Position numbers and translations under genes: made by a program. Below the pieces are notes generated by a model. It worked only from the letters and a program-made list of their open reading frames with translations, searched no databases and was not told the origin of the DNA. From assembly GCA_947254045.1 (NCBI GenBank), contig CAMYBO010000002.1:1-31750 (forward strand): a DNA stretch of 31,750 nucleotides, read 5' to 3'. Position 1 is the stretch's first letter. Each line of letters opens with the position of its first letter. Below are positions 15,176 through 24,342 of the stretch, in pieces. The DNA comes from an uncultured Granulicatella sp. (GTDB lineage: Bacteria > Bacillota > Bacilli > Lactobacillales > Aerococcaceae).

Positions 15176-16492
15176 TTAAACTCTCTTACTCCCCATCCCA
15201 GTAAATTTACTAATAATCGTAAAGACTACTGAGCCGATAATAGCGGGCACTAACCATTCGAATCCGAAATGGTGTAATGGTAAGGTGTTGGTCCAAGCGG
15301 CTAATTCTGCAAGGAAGTTACCACCTTGCATTTGAGAGAATAGATGAATAGCTTGAATGCCTCCAATGAAGAATGCTCCAACAACAGCACCTGTATAAGT
15401 CCAATTATAAACAATATAGCGGTCGAAAATCGATAAGAAGATTAAGGCGATGACCATTGGGTAAATAGCGCTTAGTACTGGAACTGCTAATTGTAATAAG
15501 GCATCCACTCCTAAAAGGGATAGAAGGAATGAAATCACGACTGATACGACAACAATTTTTTTATATTCTAATTTTCCATTTGTTAAGGTTGAAAAATAAT
15601 GTCCACAAGTTGTAATTAATCCAACAGATGTTGTTAAGCAAGCAAAGGATATAGCAATTCCCATAGCGAATTTACCAAATGAGCCTAACAATTGTTCAAT
15701 TAAGCTAATTAATAATGCAGGTCGTTGAATTGTTGAATCGTAAACCGTACTTACTGTTGCTCCAGCGTAAGTCAAGCTGCTGTACACTAATGCTAGTAAA
15801 ATGAAAGATACAATTCCAACTCCAAACATCATTTGATGTTGTTCTTTTTTCTCTGTATAACCACGTCTAGTTAAGTCTGAAATGACCACTCCTGCCATTA
15901 AGGCTGCTCCAAGTGCGTCCATTGTTTGGTAGCCCTCTTTAAAACTTTGAGAAAATAATCCTGCAGAAGTTGTTGTTTGGAATCCTGCATTTGGTTGAAC
16001 GACAGCGGCAATAAATACAAGTAATAAAATGAATAATAAAATCGGTGTTAAATATTTTCCAATTGCGTCAATTACGGTGTGTGAATGAATGGCAATATAT
16101 AATGTTAATCCGAAAAAGATAAGAGATGTAATCCATTGTGGAGCACTAGGTAAAAAGGATTGTACAAAAATTTCATGAGTAGTAGCTCCGGTTCTTGGAA
16201 CGGCAAATAATGGTCCAATTAAGATAATGGAAATCGCTCCAATAATGATAGAAAAATGTTTACTAACTCTTTTTCCTAAGTCTGTTGCTTGTCCACCTAA
16301 TAGAGCTGTTACAATAACCCCAAGAATCGGTAATAGTGGATCTGATAATAAAAAGGCAATATTCGCAATACCCCAGTTATTTCCAGAGATAACACCTAAA
16401 TAAGGTGGGAAGATTAAATTTCCAGCGCCAAAGAAGATGGCGAATAATGCAAAACCACAAATCATAATGTCAGTGAGTTTCTTTCGAGACAT
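15176..16492 (-). CDS. brnQ: Branched-chain amino acid transporter (LIVCS family, BrnQ)
   Basis: This membrane symporter takes up leucine, isoleucine and valine with a cation. The 438-residue protein has about twelve hydrophobic segments. The N-terminal DIMICGFALFAIFFGAGNLI-type segment and the NLIFPPYLG motif are BrnQ signatures. The start is the ATG at 16492 with AGGAGG upstream; the frame extends to 16525 but without a better site. It is transcribed divergently from the nucleoside hydrolase gene and stands alone. No T-box or CodY-like site was recognised in the leader. Confidence 0.94.
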   Translation of the reverse strand: MSRKKLTDIMICGFALFAIFFGAGNLIFPPYLGVISGNNWGIANIAFLLSDPLLPILGVIVTALLGGQATDLGKRVSKHFSIIIGAISIILIGPLFAVPRTGATTHEIFVQSFLPSAPQWITSLIFFGLTLYIAIHSHTVIDAIGKYLTPILLFILLLVFIAAVVQPNAGFQTTTSAGLFSQSFKEGYQTMDALGAALMAGVVISDLTRRGYTEKKEQHQMMFGVGIVSFILLALVYSSLTYAGATVSTVYDSTIQRPALLISLIEQLLGSFGKFAMGIAISFACLTTSVGLITTCGHYFSTLTNGKLEYKKIVVVSVVISFLLSLLGVDALLQLAVPVLSAIYPMVIALIFLSIFDRYIVYNWTYTGAVVGAFFIGGIQAIHLFSQMQGGNFLAELAAWTNTLPLHHFGFEWLVPAIIGSVVFTIISKFTGMGSKRV

Positions 16493-16533
16493 AAATTTCC
16501 TCCTAGATATATTTTGAAAAAACAATTACAAAT

Positions 16534-16542
16534 AGTGTACCA
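16534..16542 (-). promoter_or_regulatory. Extended -10 element for brnQ
   Basis: On the minus strand TGGTACACT (TGn plus TACACT) lies about 42 nt before the brnQ start. No good -35 is seen at 17 bp. Confidence 0.4.
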
Positions 16543-16650
16543 CTTCTTTTTGTTGAAAGCTAGCCGAATGAATAAAGTTTCACGAGTGGATTTTTAAAAA
16601 CTTATTGATTACAATACGAATAGAAAGTAATGAATTAGGAGGTTGTCCTT

Positions 16651-17592
16651 TTGCGTAAAGTATATTTAAACCATGATGGTGGAGTAGATGATTTAGTCTC
16701 ATTATATTTATTATTAAAAATGGAAGATGTGGAACTAGTTGGTGTAGGTGTGATTGAAGCAGATTGTTATTTAGAACCTGCAGTTGAAGCAAGTAAGAAA
16801 ATTATTCAAAAATTTGGTTCGACAAAAGATCAAAAAATTCGTGTTGCTTCTTCAAATTCACGACCGGTTCATCCGTTTCCAAAAGAGTGGCGTATGCATG
16901 CTTTTACAGTAGATGCTTTGCCAATTTTAAATGAACATAAACCGATTTTAGTCCAAGATTCCCCTTATAAAGCACATGAAGATTTAGTGCATGTATTAAA
17001 GGAATCAACGGAGAAAGTGGACTTATTATTTGTAGGGCCGTTAACAGATTTAGCTCGAGCATTAGATTTAAATCCAAGTATTGAAGAAAAGATTGGAAAA
17101 TTATACTGGATGGGCGGTACATTTTTAGAACAAGGAAATATTGAAGAACCGGAACATGATGGAACAGCTGAATGGAATGTTTATTGGGATCCATTTGCTG
17201 CGAAACGTGTTTGGGAATCATCAATTCCAATTGAATTAGTCGCTTTAGAAAGTACTCGTATGGTTCCATTAACGTTGGATGTACGTGACCGTTGGGCGAG
17301 AGAACGTAAAGTAGAAGGTATTGATTTCTTAGGTCAATGTTATGCCATTGTTCCACCATTAACGCATTATGTTACGAATTCAACTTACTTCCTATGGGAT
17401 GTATTAACGACTGCTTCTTTTGGAAAAGAAGATTTAGTGAAACGAGAAGTGGTTCCTTCAGATGTGATTACGAGTAGTGCAAGTTCTGGTAGAACGATTC
17501 GTGTAGAAGACGGTCGTCCTGTTGACCTTGTTTATCATGTAGACCGTGATGCATTTTTTGATTATATTACAGACTTAGCAAGAAAAGGCTAG
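16651..17592 (+). CDS. Inosine-uridine preferring nucleoside hydrolase family protein
   Basis: The 313-residue protein of the nucleoside hydrolase superfamily splits the N-glycosidic bond of ribonucleosides to base and ribose. The N-terminal NHDGGVDDLVSLYL corresponds to the family calcium-binding motif (canonical DTDPGxDD), with D9, D13 and D14 kept but the first Asp replaced by Asn. Other family features are LLFVGPLTDLARAL, LYWMGG and AEWNVYWDPFAAKRV (E-x-N with Asp). The start is TTG at 16651 with AGGAGG 8 nt upstream; no ATG fits. The Asn substitution may change the metal site or substrate range, so exact specificity is open. Confidence 0.87.
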   Translation: MRKVYLNHDGGVDDLVSLYLLLKMEDVELVGVGVIEADCYLEPAVEASKKIIQKFGSTKDQKIRVASSNSRPVHPFPKEWRMHAFTVDALPILNEHKPILVQDSPYKAHEDLVHVLKESTEKVDLLFVGPLTDLARALDLNPSIEEKIGKLYWMGGTFLEQGNIEEPEHDGTAEWNVYWDPFAAKRVWESSIPIELVALESTRMVPLTLDVRDRWARERKVEGIDFLGQCYAIVPPLTHYVTNSTYFLWDVLTTASFGKEDLVKREVVPSDVITSSASSGRTIRVEDGRPVDLVYHVDRDAFFDYITDLARKG

Positions 17593-17642
17593 AGTTTTTC
17601 TTTTTTAATAGTGAAAAAAACATGATAATACACGAATGCTGG

Positions 17643-17664
17643 TTATCTATGGTACAATAGATAA
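17643..17664 (+). promoter_or_regulatory. dusB promoter: extended -10 inside a palindrome
   Basis: TGGTACAAT (17650-17658) is an extended -10 (TGn plus TACAAT) with no clear -35. It sits inside a perfect inverted repeat TTATCTAT-N6-ATAGATAA (17643-17664), so a protein binding the repeat would cover the -10. Confidence 0.6.
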
Positions 17665-17692
17665 GCAGAATGATTGAAAGTGAGGAAATGAA

Positions 17693-18712
17693 ATGAGTTT
17701 TAAGATTGGCAATATTCAAATTGACAATCCAGTAGTCGTTGCGCCGATGGCAGGGATTAGTAATTCAGCTTTCCGTGTAACTGTAAAAGAATTTGGAGCA
17801 GGCTTAGTTGTTTGCGAAATGATTAGTGATAAAGGAATTCAATTTAGAAATGAAAAAACATTAAGTATGTTGCATATTGAACCAAATGAATATCCATTGA
17901 GTGTCCAAATTATGGGCGGAAATAAAGATACATTAGTGGAAGCTGCAAAATATGTTGCAGAAAATACAGAAGCAGCGATTATTGATATTAATATGGGATG
18001 TCCCGTGAATAAGGTTATTAAAGCTGAAGCGGGTGCAAAATGGTTATTAGATTCAAATAAAGTATATGAAATGGTTGCTGCAGTAGTGGATGCAGTGGAC
18101 AAACCTGTCACAGTAAAAATGCGTACTGGTTGGGATGATGAACATTTATATGCGGTTGAAAATGCTCTTGCAGCGGAACGAGCAGGTGCGAGCGCTGTTG
18201 CAATGCATGGTCGAACTCGTGTACAAATGTATGATGGAAAAGCTAACTGGGAAATTCTTGGAGAAGTGAAGAAAAACTTAACACGTATTCCATTCATTGG
18301 AAATGGAGATGTTCGTTCTCCTCAAGATGCTAAGAAAATGATTGAAGTTGCAGGCGTAGATGGTGTCATGATTGGACGAGCAGCCTTAGCAAATCCATGG
18401 ATGATTAAACAAACGGTTCATTATTTAGAAACGGGAGAATTATTACCAGAAAATACAGTTCCGGAAAAAATTGAAATTGCTAAAACACATTTAGACCGTT
18501 TAGCTAACTTAAAAGGGGAATCAGTAGCAACAAAAGAATTCCGTAAATTAGCTGCTTATTACTTAAAAGGAATTCCTCGTGCAACAAAAACAAAGGTTGC
18601 GATTAATGAGTCTACAACGGTCTCTCAAGTAAATCAAATTTTAGACCAATTTGTACAAGAACATTTAGAACGTCAAGAAAGACAGTTAGAACGAGGAAAA
18701 GGAATAGAGTAA
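17693..18712 (+). CDS. dusB: tRNA-dihydrouridine synthase B
   Basis: This FMN-dependent enzyme reduces specific uridines in tRNA to dihydrouridine. The 339-residue TIM-barrel protein has the Dus signature DINMGCPVNKV with catalytic C103, the FMN-binding APMAGISN near the N-terminus, MRTGWDD, and IGNGDVRSPQDA followed by GVMIGRAALANPW. A helical C-terminal domain completes it. The ATG at 17693 is preceded by GTGAGGAAATGAA. It lies 134 bp before lysS, a pairing common in Firmicutes, but lysS has its own -10 element. Confidence 0.95.
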   Translation: MSFKIGNIQIDNPVVVAPMAGISNSAFRVTVKEFGAGLVVCEMISDKGIQFRNEKTLSMLHIEPNEYPLSVQIMGGNKDTLVEAAKYVAENTEAAIIDINMGCPVNKVIKAEAGAKWLLDSNKVYEMVAAVVDAVDKPVTVKMRTGWDDEHLYAVENALAAERAGASAVAMHGRTRVQMYDGKANWEILGEVKKNLTRIPFIGNGDVRSPQDAKKMIEVAGVDGVMIGRAALANPWMIKQTVHYLETGELLPENTVPEKIEIAKTHLDRLANLKGESVATKEFRKLAAYYLKGIPRATKTKVAINESTTVSQVNQILDQFVQEHLERQERQLERGKGIE

Positions 18713-18791
18713 AGACTTTTATCGTATTTTAAAAAGATAAAATAGAACTTTTTTTCAACACATATAAACGCTTTATTTATCTGTCAATAAT

Positions 18792-18800
18792 TGGTACAAT
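18792..18800 (+). promoter_or_regulatory. Extended -10 element for lysS
   Basis: TGGTACAAT again forms an extended -10 and shares the 13-mer TGGTACAATAGAT with the dusB promoter. A small GTGAC-N4-GTCAC hairpin (18815-18828) follows just before the ribosome site. Confidence 0.55.
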
Positions 18801-18846
18801 AGATTAGAAATACAGTGACACATGTCACAAAAAAGGAGGAAATACA

Positions 18847-20352
18847 GTGTCTAACGAAGTAGAAGTACAAGAAACACTGAATGATCAATTACAAGTTCGC
18901 CGTGAAAAAATGCATCAATTACGTGAAAAAGGAGTAGAGCCTTTTTCAACAGGATTTAAACAAAAACAATCAACTGAAGAAATTCATAAACAATTTGAAG
19001 GTGCGACAAAAGAAAGCTTAGCTGAACAAGAAGAAGTAACTGTTCAAATTGCAGGTCGTATTATGACAAAACGTGGAAAAGGTAAAGTAGGTTTTGCTCA
19101 TATTCAAGATGGTAAAGGCCAAATTCAAATTTATGTTCGTAAGGATGTTGTTGGAGACGAAGCTTATGAATTATTTGATAAAGCTGACTTAGGAGATATC
19201 GTTGGCGTTGTAGGAACCATTATGGTGACAAACACTGGAGAATTATCTGTTAAAGCTACTCAATTCGTTCATTTAACAAAAGCTTTACGTCCATTACCAG
19301 ATAAATATCATGGATTAACAAATGTGGAACAACAATACCGTCAACGTTACTTAGACTTAATTAGTAACCGTGAAAGTATGGATCGTTTTGTAACACGTAG
19401 TAAAATTATCCGTGAAATTCGTCATTACTTAGATTCTCGTGATTATTTAGAAGTGGAAACACCAGTATTACATACATTAGCAGGTGGCGCGAATGCTCGT
19501 CCATTTATTACTCACCACAATGCTTTAGATATGGAATTATACATGCGTATCGCTCCAGAATTACACTTAAAACGTTTAGTAGTAGGTGGAATGGAACGTG
19601 TGTATGAAATCGGCCGTGTATTCCGTAATGAAGGAATTGATACAACTCACAACCCTGAATTTACATCTATCGAAATCTATACGGCTTATACAGACTATCA
19701 AGATGTTATGGACTTAACAGAAGGAATCGTATCAAGTGTTGCACAAGAAGTTTTAGGGAAAACAAAAGTTCCATATGGGGAATATGAAGTTGAATTAAAA
19801 GCTCCTTGGAAGAGAGTTCATATGGTAGATGCGATTAAAGAAGTTACAGGAGTAGACTTCTGGGTAGAAATGACAGATGAAGAAGCTCGTGCAATTGCGA
19901 AAGAAAAAGGTGTAAAAGTTGAAGACTCAATGACTTATGGTCACGTAGTCAATGAATTCTTTGAAACATTTGTAGAAGAAACATTAATTCAACCAACATT
20001 CATTTATGGACATCCAGTAGCAGTTTCACCACTTGCTCGTAAGAACGCTGAAGATTCACGCTTCACAGATCGTTTCGAATGCTTCATTTGTACAAAAGAA
20101 TATGCAAATGGATTTACAGAGTTAACAGATCCAATCGATCAACGTGAACGTTTCATGAAACAAGTAGAAGAAAAAGAAACAGGTAACGATGAAGCTCATC
20201 CATTAGATGAAGATTTCGTGCAAGCATTAGAATACGGATTATCTCCAACTGGTGGGGTAGGTATCGGTATTGACCGTCTAGTTATGTTACTAACTAATAG
20301 CCAATCAATCCGTAACGTATTACTATTCCCAACGATGAAACATCAAGATTAA
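18847..20352 (+). CDS. lysS: Lysyl-tRNA synthetase, class II
   Basis: This cytoplasmic enzyme charges tRNA-Lys. The 501-residue protein has an N-terminal OB-fold anticodon domain (about residues 55-165; VQIAGRIMTKRGKGKVGFAH). The class II catalytic domain follows, with motif 2 RVFRNEGIDTTHNPEFTSIE and motif 3 GLSPTGGVGIGIDRLVMLL. The start is GTG at 18847 with AAAGGAGGA upstream. No T-box leader is visible in the 134-bp upstream gap. A perfect 14-bp terminator stem follows the gene. Confidence 0.97.
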   Translation: MSNEVEVQETLNDQLQVRREKMHQLREKGVEPFSTGFKQKQSTEEIHKQFEGATKESLAEQEEVTVQIAGRIMTKRGKGKVGFAHIQDGKGQIQIYVRKDVVGDEAYELFDKADLGDIVGVVGTIMVTNTGELSVKATQFVHLTKALRPLPDKYHGLTNVEQQYRQRYLDLISNRESMDRFVTRSKIIREIRHYLDSRDYLEVETPVLHTLAGGANARPFITHHNALDMELYMRIAPELHLKRLVVGGMERVYEIGRVFRNEGIDTTHNPEFTSIEIYTAYTDYQDVMDLTEGIVSSVAQEVLGKTKVPYGEYEVELKAPWKRVHMVDAIKEVTGVDFWVEMTDEEARAIAKEKGVKVEDSMTYGHVVNEFFETFVEETLIQPTFIYGHPVAVSPLARKNAEDSRFTDRFECFICTKEYANGFTELTDPIDQRERFMKQVEEKETGNDEAHPLDEDFVQALEYGLSPTGGVGIGIDRLVMLLTNSQSIRNVLLFPTMKHQD

Positions 20353-20376
20353 TCAATAGAAAAAGGCACTTCTTAG

Positions 20377-20417
20377 AAAATCCAAGACGGTTTCTCCTTC
20401 TCCGTCTTGGATTTTTT
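20377..20417. terminator. Terminator of lysS
   Basis: A 14-bp perfect stem (20377-20390 with 20402-20415) has an 11-nt loop and ends in a TTTTTT run. It starts 25 nt after the lysS stop, and an A-tract on the left allows function on both strands. Confidence 0.9.
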
Positions 20418-20433
20418 CTGTTCTATGAAAGGT

Positions 20434-20705
20434 GGCTCTTTGTCAAATAGGGTTGATGAAACAATTTTAGTGAAGGAATTAAGCAGCGTCAGGTTGCTTG
20501 ATTCCTTTTTAGTTGTTGGAGTAAATAGTTTAGACATTAATAAAATTCTATTTCTAAAATGAGTAAAACTGCTGTAACCATAGGCATTTCTTTTTAGTAC
20601 TTTTATCTTGTTGTTAATCCCTTCAATAGGTCCATTTGAAAGGGTTGGATACTCACATGTATTTTGAATATACGGTAGAAGTTTCTTAAATGGATGAAGC
20701 CCTTT
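20434..20705 (-). mobile_element. ISL3-family insertion sequence remnant
   Basis: On the minus strand this stretch encodes the C-terminal end of an ISL3-type transposase: YPTLSNGPIEGINNKIKVLK, then YGYSSFTHFRNRIL. The sequence GGCTCTTTGTCAAATAG at 20434 looks like the conserved ISL3 terminal inverted repeat, so this is one true end of the element. The other end and the first three quarters of the transposase are missing beyond about 20705. Without its normal stop the frame runs through the repeat to 20373. It separates lysS from dnaB and leaves 20353-20829 without any working gene. Confidence 0.85.
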
Positions 20706-20739
20706 TTATATACACTAAAATAGGAACCCTATAAATTAT

Positions 20740-20756
20740 AGAACCTGAAAGGTTCT
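20740..20756 (+). terminator. Small hairpin upstream of dnaB
   Basis: AGAACCT and AGGTTCT (7 bp) close a GAA loop and are followed by a T-rich but interrupted stretch. It may be a weak terminator left at the IS junction. Confidence 0.35.
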
Positions 20757-20779
20757 GTCTGTTTCTTTTGTGGATTTTA

Positions 20780-20788
20780 TGGTAAAAT
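20780..20788 (+). promoter_or_regulatory. Extended -10 element for dnaB
   Basis: TGGTAAAAT fits TGn plus TAAAAT. The predicted transcription start (about 20795) touches the upstream ATG at 20797 and so favours the internal GTG start. Confidence 0.5.
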
Positions 20789-20829
20789 GATACCGTATGT
20801 ATGGAATGAAAGAAGGTGTCAATGGACAC

Positions 20830-22215
20830 GTGGATGAACAATTTGAAGGAAGAATTCCACCGCAAAATTTAGATGCAGAACAATCTGTTTTAGGTGCGAT
20901 TTTATTAGATCCAGATTCGATTGTATCTGTAATGGAATTTTTAATGCCAGAAGATTTTTATCGAGTAAACCACCAAGTGATTTTTAAAGCGATGGTGGAA
21001 TTAAATAATGATTCTTCGCCCATTGATATTGTTTCAGTTGCAGAACGTTTAAATCAAAATAAACAATTAGAAAATGCAGGGGGACAATTTTATTTACTAG
21101 AATTAGCTGAAAAAGTTCCAACTGCTTCGAATGTAGAATATTATTCAAAAATCGTTAGTGAGAAATCAACTTTACGAAAATTAATTCGAACTTCTACGGA
21201 TATTGTAACAGATGCATATGGTGAAATAGATGAAGTAGCAGCAGTGTTGGATAGAGCTGAGCGAAGTATTTTAGAAGTTTCTGAAAAGAGAAATCGAGCT
21301 GGATTTGTAGATATTACAAAAGTCTTGAATGAAGCGTATTTATCTCTTGAAGAGCGTATGAAAAATACGGGAGAAATTACAGGAATTCCAACAGGATACA
21401 TTGATTTAGACCGAATGACTTCAGGACTTCATTCGGATGAATTAATTATTTTAGCAGCCCGTCCATCTGTTGGTAAAACAGCGTTTGTATTAAATATTGC
21501 GAAAAATGTTGCGACAAAAACAAATGAAACAGTAGCAATTTTCAGTTTAGAGATGAGTGCCGAGTCCCTTGTAAACCGGATGTTATGTTCGGAAGGAAGC
21601 ATTGATGCAAGTAATATGCGAAATGGTCGTTTAACGGAAGAAGAACTTCGTAGTTATTTTGTAGCATCAGGTACTTTATCGAATGCTCCTATTTATATCG
21701 ATGATACTCCAGGGATTCGAGTATCAGAAATTCGTGCAAAATGTAGACGCTTAAAACAAGAGAGAAATAATCTAGGATTAATCGTAATTGATTACTTACA
21801 ATTAATCGAAGGAAATGGACGAGAAAGTCGTCAACAAGAAGTTTCAGAAATTTCAAGAAATTTAAAGAAACTTGCTAAAGAATTAAGTGTTCCAGTCATT
21901 GCTTTATCTCAATTATCACGTGGAGTGGAGCAAAGACAAGACAAACGTCCGGTGATGTCGGATATTCGTGAATCAGGTTCGATTGAGCAAGATGCGGATA
22001 TTGTAGCATTCTTATATCGAGATGATTATTACCGACAAGAACCAGATGAAGAGGGAAATGTTCCAGAACAAGAGTCGAATAATATTATTGAAGTCATTAT
22101 AGAAAAGAATCGTAGCGGTCCACGAGGAACCGTAGAATTAATGTTTATTAAAGAATATAATAAATTTACATCGATAGCATCGAAAAGCTTAGAAGCTTCA
22201 ATGCCACCAATGTAG
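20830..22215 (+). CDS. dnaB: Replicative DNA helicase
   Basis: This is the hexameric 5'-3' helicase of the replication fork (DnaC in Bacillus nomenclature). The N-terminal domain contains RIPPQNLDAEQSVLGAIL. The RecA-like domain has Walker A ARPSVGKTAF, Walker B LGLIVIDYLQLI and a C-terminal KNRSGPRGTVELMF arginine-finger region. The frame is open from an ATG at 20797, but that has no ribosome site. The GTG at 20830 places RIPPQN eight residues from the start, as in homologues, and gives 461 residues with AAGGTG upstream. rplI, often directly upstream in Firmicutes, is not here; an ISL3 remnant occupies that position. purA follows 27 bp later. Confidence 0.96.
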   Translation: MDEQFEGRIPPQNLDAEQSVLGAILLDPDSIVSVMEFLMPEDFYRVNHQVIFKAMVELNNDSSPIDIVSVAERLNQNKQLENAGGQFYLLELAEKVPTASNVEYYSKIVSEKSTLRKLIRTSTDIVTDAYGEIDEVAAVLDRAERSILEVSEKRNRAGFVDITKVLNEAYLSLEERMKNTGEITGIPTGYIDLDRMTSGLHSDELIILAARPSVGKTAFVLNIAKNVATKTNETVAIFSLEMSAESLVNRMLCSEGSIDASNMRNGRLTEEELRSYFVASGTLSNAPIYIDDTPGIRVSEIRAKCRRLKQERNNLGLIVIDYLQLIEGNGRESRQQEVSEISRNLKKLAKELSVPVIALSQLSRGVEQRQDKRPVMSDIRESGSIEQDADIVAFLYRDDYYRQEPDEEGNVPEQESNNIIEVIIEKNRSGPRGTVELMFIKEYNKFTSIASKSLEASMPPM

Positions 22216-22242
22216 AAAAAAATAATTTAAAGAGGTGCAGAT

Positions 22243-23538
22243 ATGTCATCAGTAGTAGTAGTAGGTACACAATGGGGAGACGAAGGAAAGGGTAAAATTA
22301 CAGATTTCCTAAGTGAAAAAGCAGAGTATGTAGCTCGTTATCAAGGCGGCGATAATGCTGGACATACGATTCAATTTGGTGGAGAAACGTATAAATTACA
22401 TTTAATTCCGTCAGGAATTTTCTCACCAGAAAAACTTTGTATTATTGGAAATGGGGTTGTCGTTAATCCAAAATCATTAGTAACAGAGTTAGTCAATTTA
22501 CATGAACGAAATATTACGACTGATAATTTAAGAATTTCAGATCGTGCGCATGTAATTTTGCCATATCATATTGAATTGGACCGTTTACAAGAAGAAGCTA
22601 AAGGGGACAAGAAAATCGGTACAACGATTAAAGGAATTGGCCCTGCTTATATGGATAAAGCAGCTCGTGTAGGGATTCGTATTGCAGATTTATTAGATCG
22701 AGAAGTTTTTGAAGAACGTTTACGTTTGAATTTAGAAGACAAAAATCGTCAATTTACGAAATTATATGATGCAAATCCGATGAATTTTGAAGAAATTTTT
22801 GAAGAATATTATGAATATGGACAACAAATCAAACAATATGTTTGTGACACTTCTGTATTATTAAATGATGCTTTAGATAATGGAAAACGAGTATTATTTG
22901 AAGGCGCACAAGGTGTGATGTTGGATATCGACCAAGGAACATATCCGTTTGTAACGTCGTCTAACCCATTAGCAGGTGGAGTTACAATTGGTAGTGGTGT
23001 AGGCCCTTCAAAAGTGACAAAAGTAGTAGGTGTTTGTAAAGCATATACATCTCGTGTAGGAGATGGCCCATTCCCTACAGAATTATTTGATGAAATTGGA
23101 AGCCGTATTCGTGAAGTTGGTCGTGAATATGGAACTACAACAGGACGTCCACGTCGTGTAGGCTGGTTTGACAGTGTTGTGATGAGACATTCTAAACGTG
23201 TATCTGGTATTACAAATTTATGCTTAAATAGTATCGATGTATTAACTGGATTAGAAACCGTAAAAATTTGTGTTTCTTATCGTAAACCAAATGGAGAAGA
23301 AATTCGCCATTATCCAGCAAGCTTAGTAGAACTAGGACAATGTGAACCAGTTTATGAAGAACTTCCTGGTTGGACTGAGGATATTACAGGATGCCGTACA
23401 TTAGAAGAATTACCAATTGAAGCACAAAACTATGTTCGTAGAATTTCAGAATTAGTGGGAGTAAAAATTTCAACATTCTCAGTAGGTCCTGATAGAAACC
23501 AAACCAACATTTTAGAAGATGTTTGGGATAGTAAATAA
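22243..23538 (+). CDS. purA: Adenylosuccinate synthetase
   Basis: The product joins IMP and aspartate with GTP hydrolysis, the first committed step to AMP. It has 431 residues. The N-terminal GTP-binding motif is VGTQWGDEGKGK, followed by GGDNAGHTI, and the central part contains KKIGTTIKGIGPAYMDK, VLFEGAQGVMLDIDQGTYPF and TTTGRPRRVGWFD. The ATG at 22243 follows GAGGTG. The dnaB-purA-walR order is common in low-GC Gram-positives. Only 38 bp separate purA from walR, with no terminator, so readthrough into the wal operon is likely. Confidence 0.97.
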   Translation: MSSVVVVGTQWGDEGKGKITDFLSEKAEYVARYQGGDNAGHTIQFGGETYKLHLIPSGIFSPEKLCIIGNGVVVNPKSLVTELVNLHERNITTDNLRISDRAHVILPYHIELDRLQEEAKGDKKIGTTIKGIGPAYMDKAARVGIRIADLLDREVFEERLRLNLEDKNRQFTKLYDANPMNFEEIFEEYYEYGQQIKQYVCDTSVLLNDALDNGKRVLFEGAQGVMLDIDQGTYPFVTSSNPLAGGVTIGSGVGPSKVTKVVGVCKAYTSRVGDGPFPTELFDEIGSRIREVGREYGTTTGRPRRVGWFDSVVMRHSKRVSGITNLCLNSIDVLTGLETVKICVSYRKPNGEEIRHYPASLVELGQCEPVYEELPGWTEDITGCRTLEELPIEAQNYVRRISELVGVKISTFSVGPDRNQTNILEDVWDSK

Positions 23539-23576
23539 GATTTCCCAAACGCTCGATCGTAAGAGAGGAGCTAGTT

Positions 23577-24293
23577 ATGAAAAAAATTTTAGTAGTAGAC
23601 GACGAGAAACCAATCTCAGATATTGTCAAATTTAGCTTATCAAAAGAAGGTTTTGAAGTTGTTACCGCATTTGATGGAGAAGAAGGATTAGCAGTTTTTG
23701 CTGCTGAAAATCCAGATTTAGTGCTTTTAGATTTGATGTTACCAAAAATTGAAGGATTAGAAGTTTGCCGAGAAATTCGTAAAACAAGTAATGTCCCAAT
23801 TATTATGGTAACTGCTAAAGATTCAGAAATTGATAAAGTGTTAGGGCTTGAATTAGGAGCCGATGACTACGTGACTAAACCATTTTCAAACCGAGAATTA
23901 ATTGCTCGTGTGAAAGCTAATTTACGTCGTCAACATATTTCTCCAAATGAACCAGATGAAGAAAAAGCAGCAAACGAAATTGTATTGGGAAGCTTAATTA
24001 TTCATGAAGATGCCTATGTCGTTTCTAAACGTGGTGAAGAAATTGAATTAACACATCGTGAATTTGAATTACTTCACTATTTAGCAAAACATATTGGGCA
24101 AGTCATTACGAGAGAACACTTATTACAAACCGTTTGGGGATATGATTACTTCGGAGATGTTCGTACAGTAGACGTAACGGTTAGACGTTTGCGTGAGAAA
24201 ATTGAAGACACACCAAGTCATCCTACATGGATTATGACAAGACGTGGAGTAGGTTACTATATTAAAACTCCAGAACAAGAAAAAGAAGCTTAG
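23577..24293 (+). CDS. walR: Essential response regulator WalR (YycF)
   Basis: This OmpR-family regulator controls cell-wall hydrolase and envelope genes in low-GC Gram-positives. The 238-residue protein has a receiver domain with D8, D9, the phospho-acceptor D52 (VLLDLMLP) and the conserved Lys in VTKPFS. The C-terminal winged-helix domain contains LTHREFELLHYLAKHIGQVI and the RTVDVTVRRLREKIE recognition helix. The ATG at 23577 follows GAGAGGAG. It heads the walR-walK-walH-walI-walJ-htrA series. An unusual hairpin separates it from walK. Confidence 0.97.
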   Translation: MKKILVVDDEKPISDIVKFSLSKEGFEVVTAFDGEEGLAVFAAENPDLVLLDLMLPKIEGLEVCREIRKTSNVPIIMVTAKDSEIDKVLGLELGADDYVTKPFSNRELIARVKANLRRQHISPNEPDEEKAANEIVLGSLIIHEDAYVVSKRGEEIELTHREFELLHYLAKHIGQVITREHLLQTVWGYDYFGDVRTVDVTVRRLREKIEDTPSHPTWIMTRRGVGYYIKTPEQEKEA

Positions 24294-24297
24294 AAAG

Positions 24298-24342
24298 ATG
24301 CGCTTTTCTTTACCAAGAACTATTCTGGGAAGAAAGGCGCAT
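24298..24342 (+). promoter_or_regulatory. Hairpin between walR and walK
   Basis: ATGCGCTTTTCTT (24298-24310) pairs with AAGAAAGGCGCAT (24330-24342): 13 bp with one G-U, a 19-nt loop, then TTATTATC. It starts 5 nt after the walR stop and ends 25 nt before walK. It could attenuate walK relative to walR or protect the walR message. Confidence 0.6.

Noticed and set aside
18713..18846. T-box riboswitch in front of lysS
   Set aside because: The leader is too short and has no T-box sequence or specifier hairpin.
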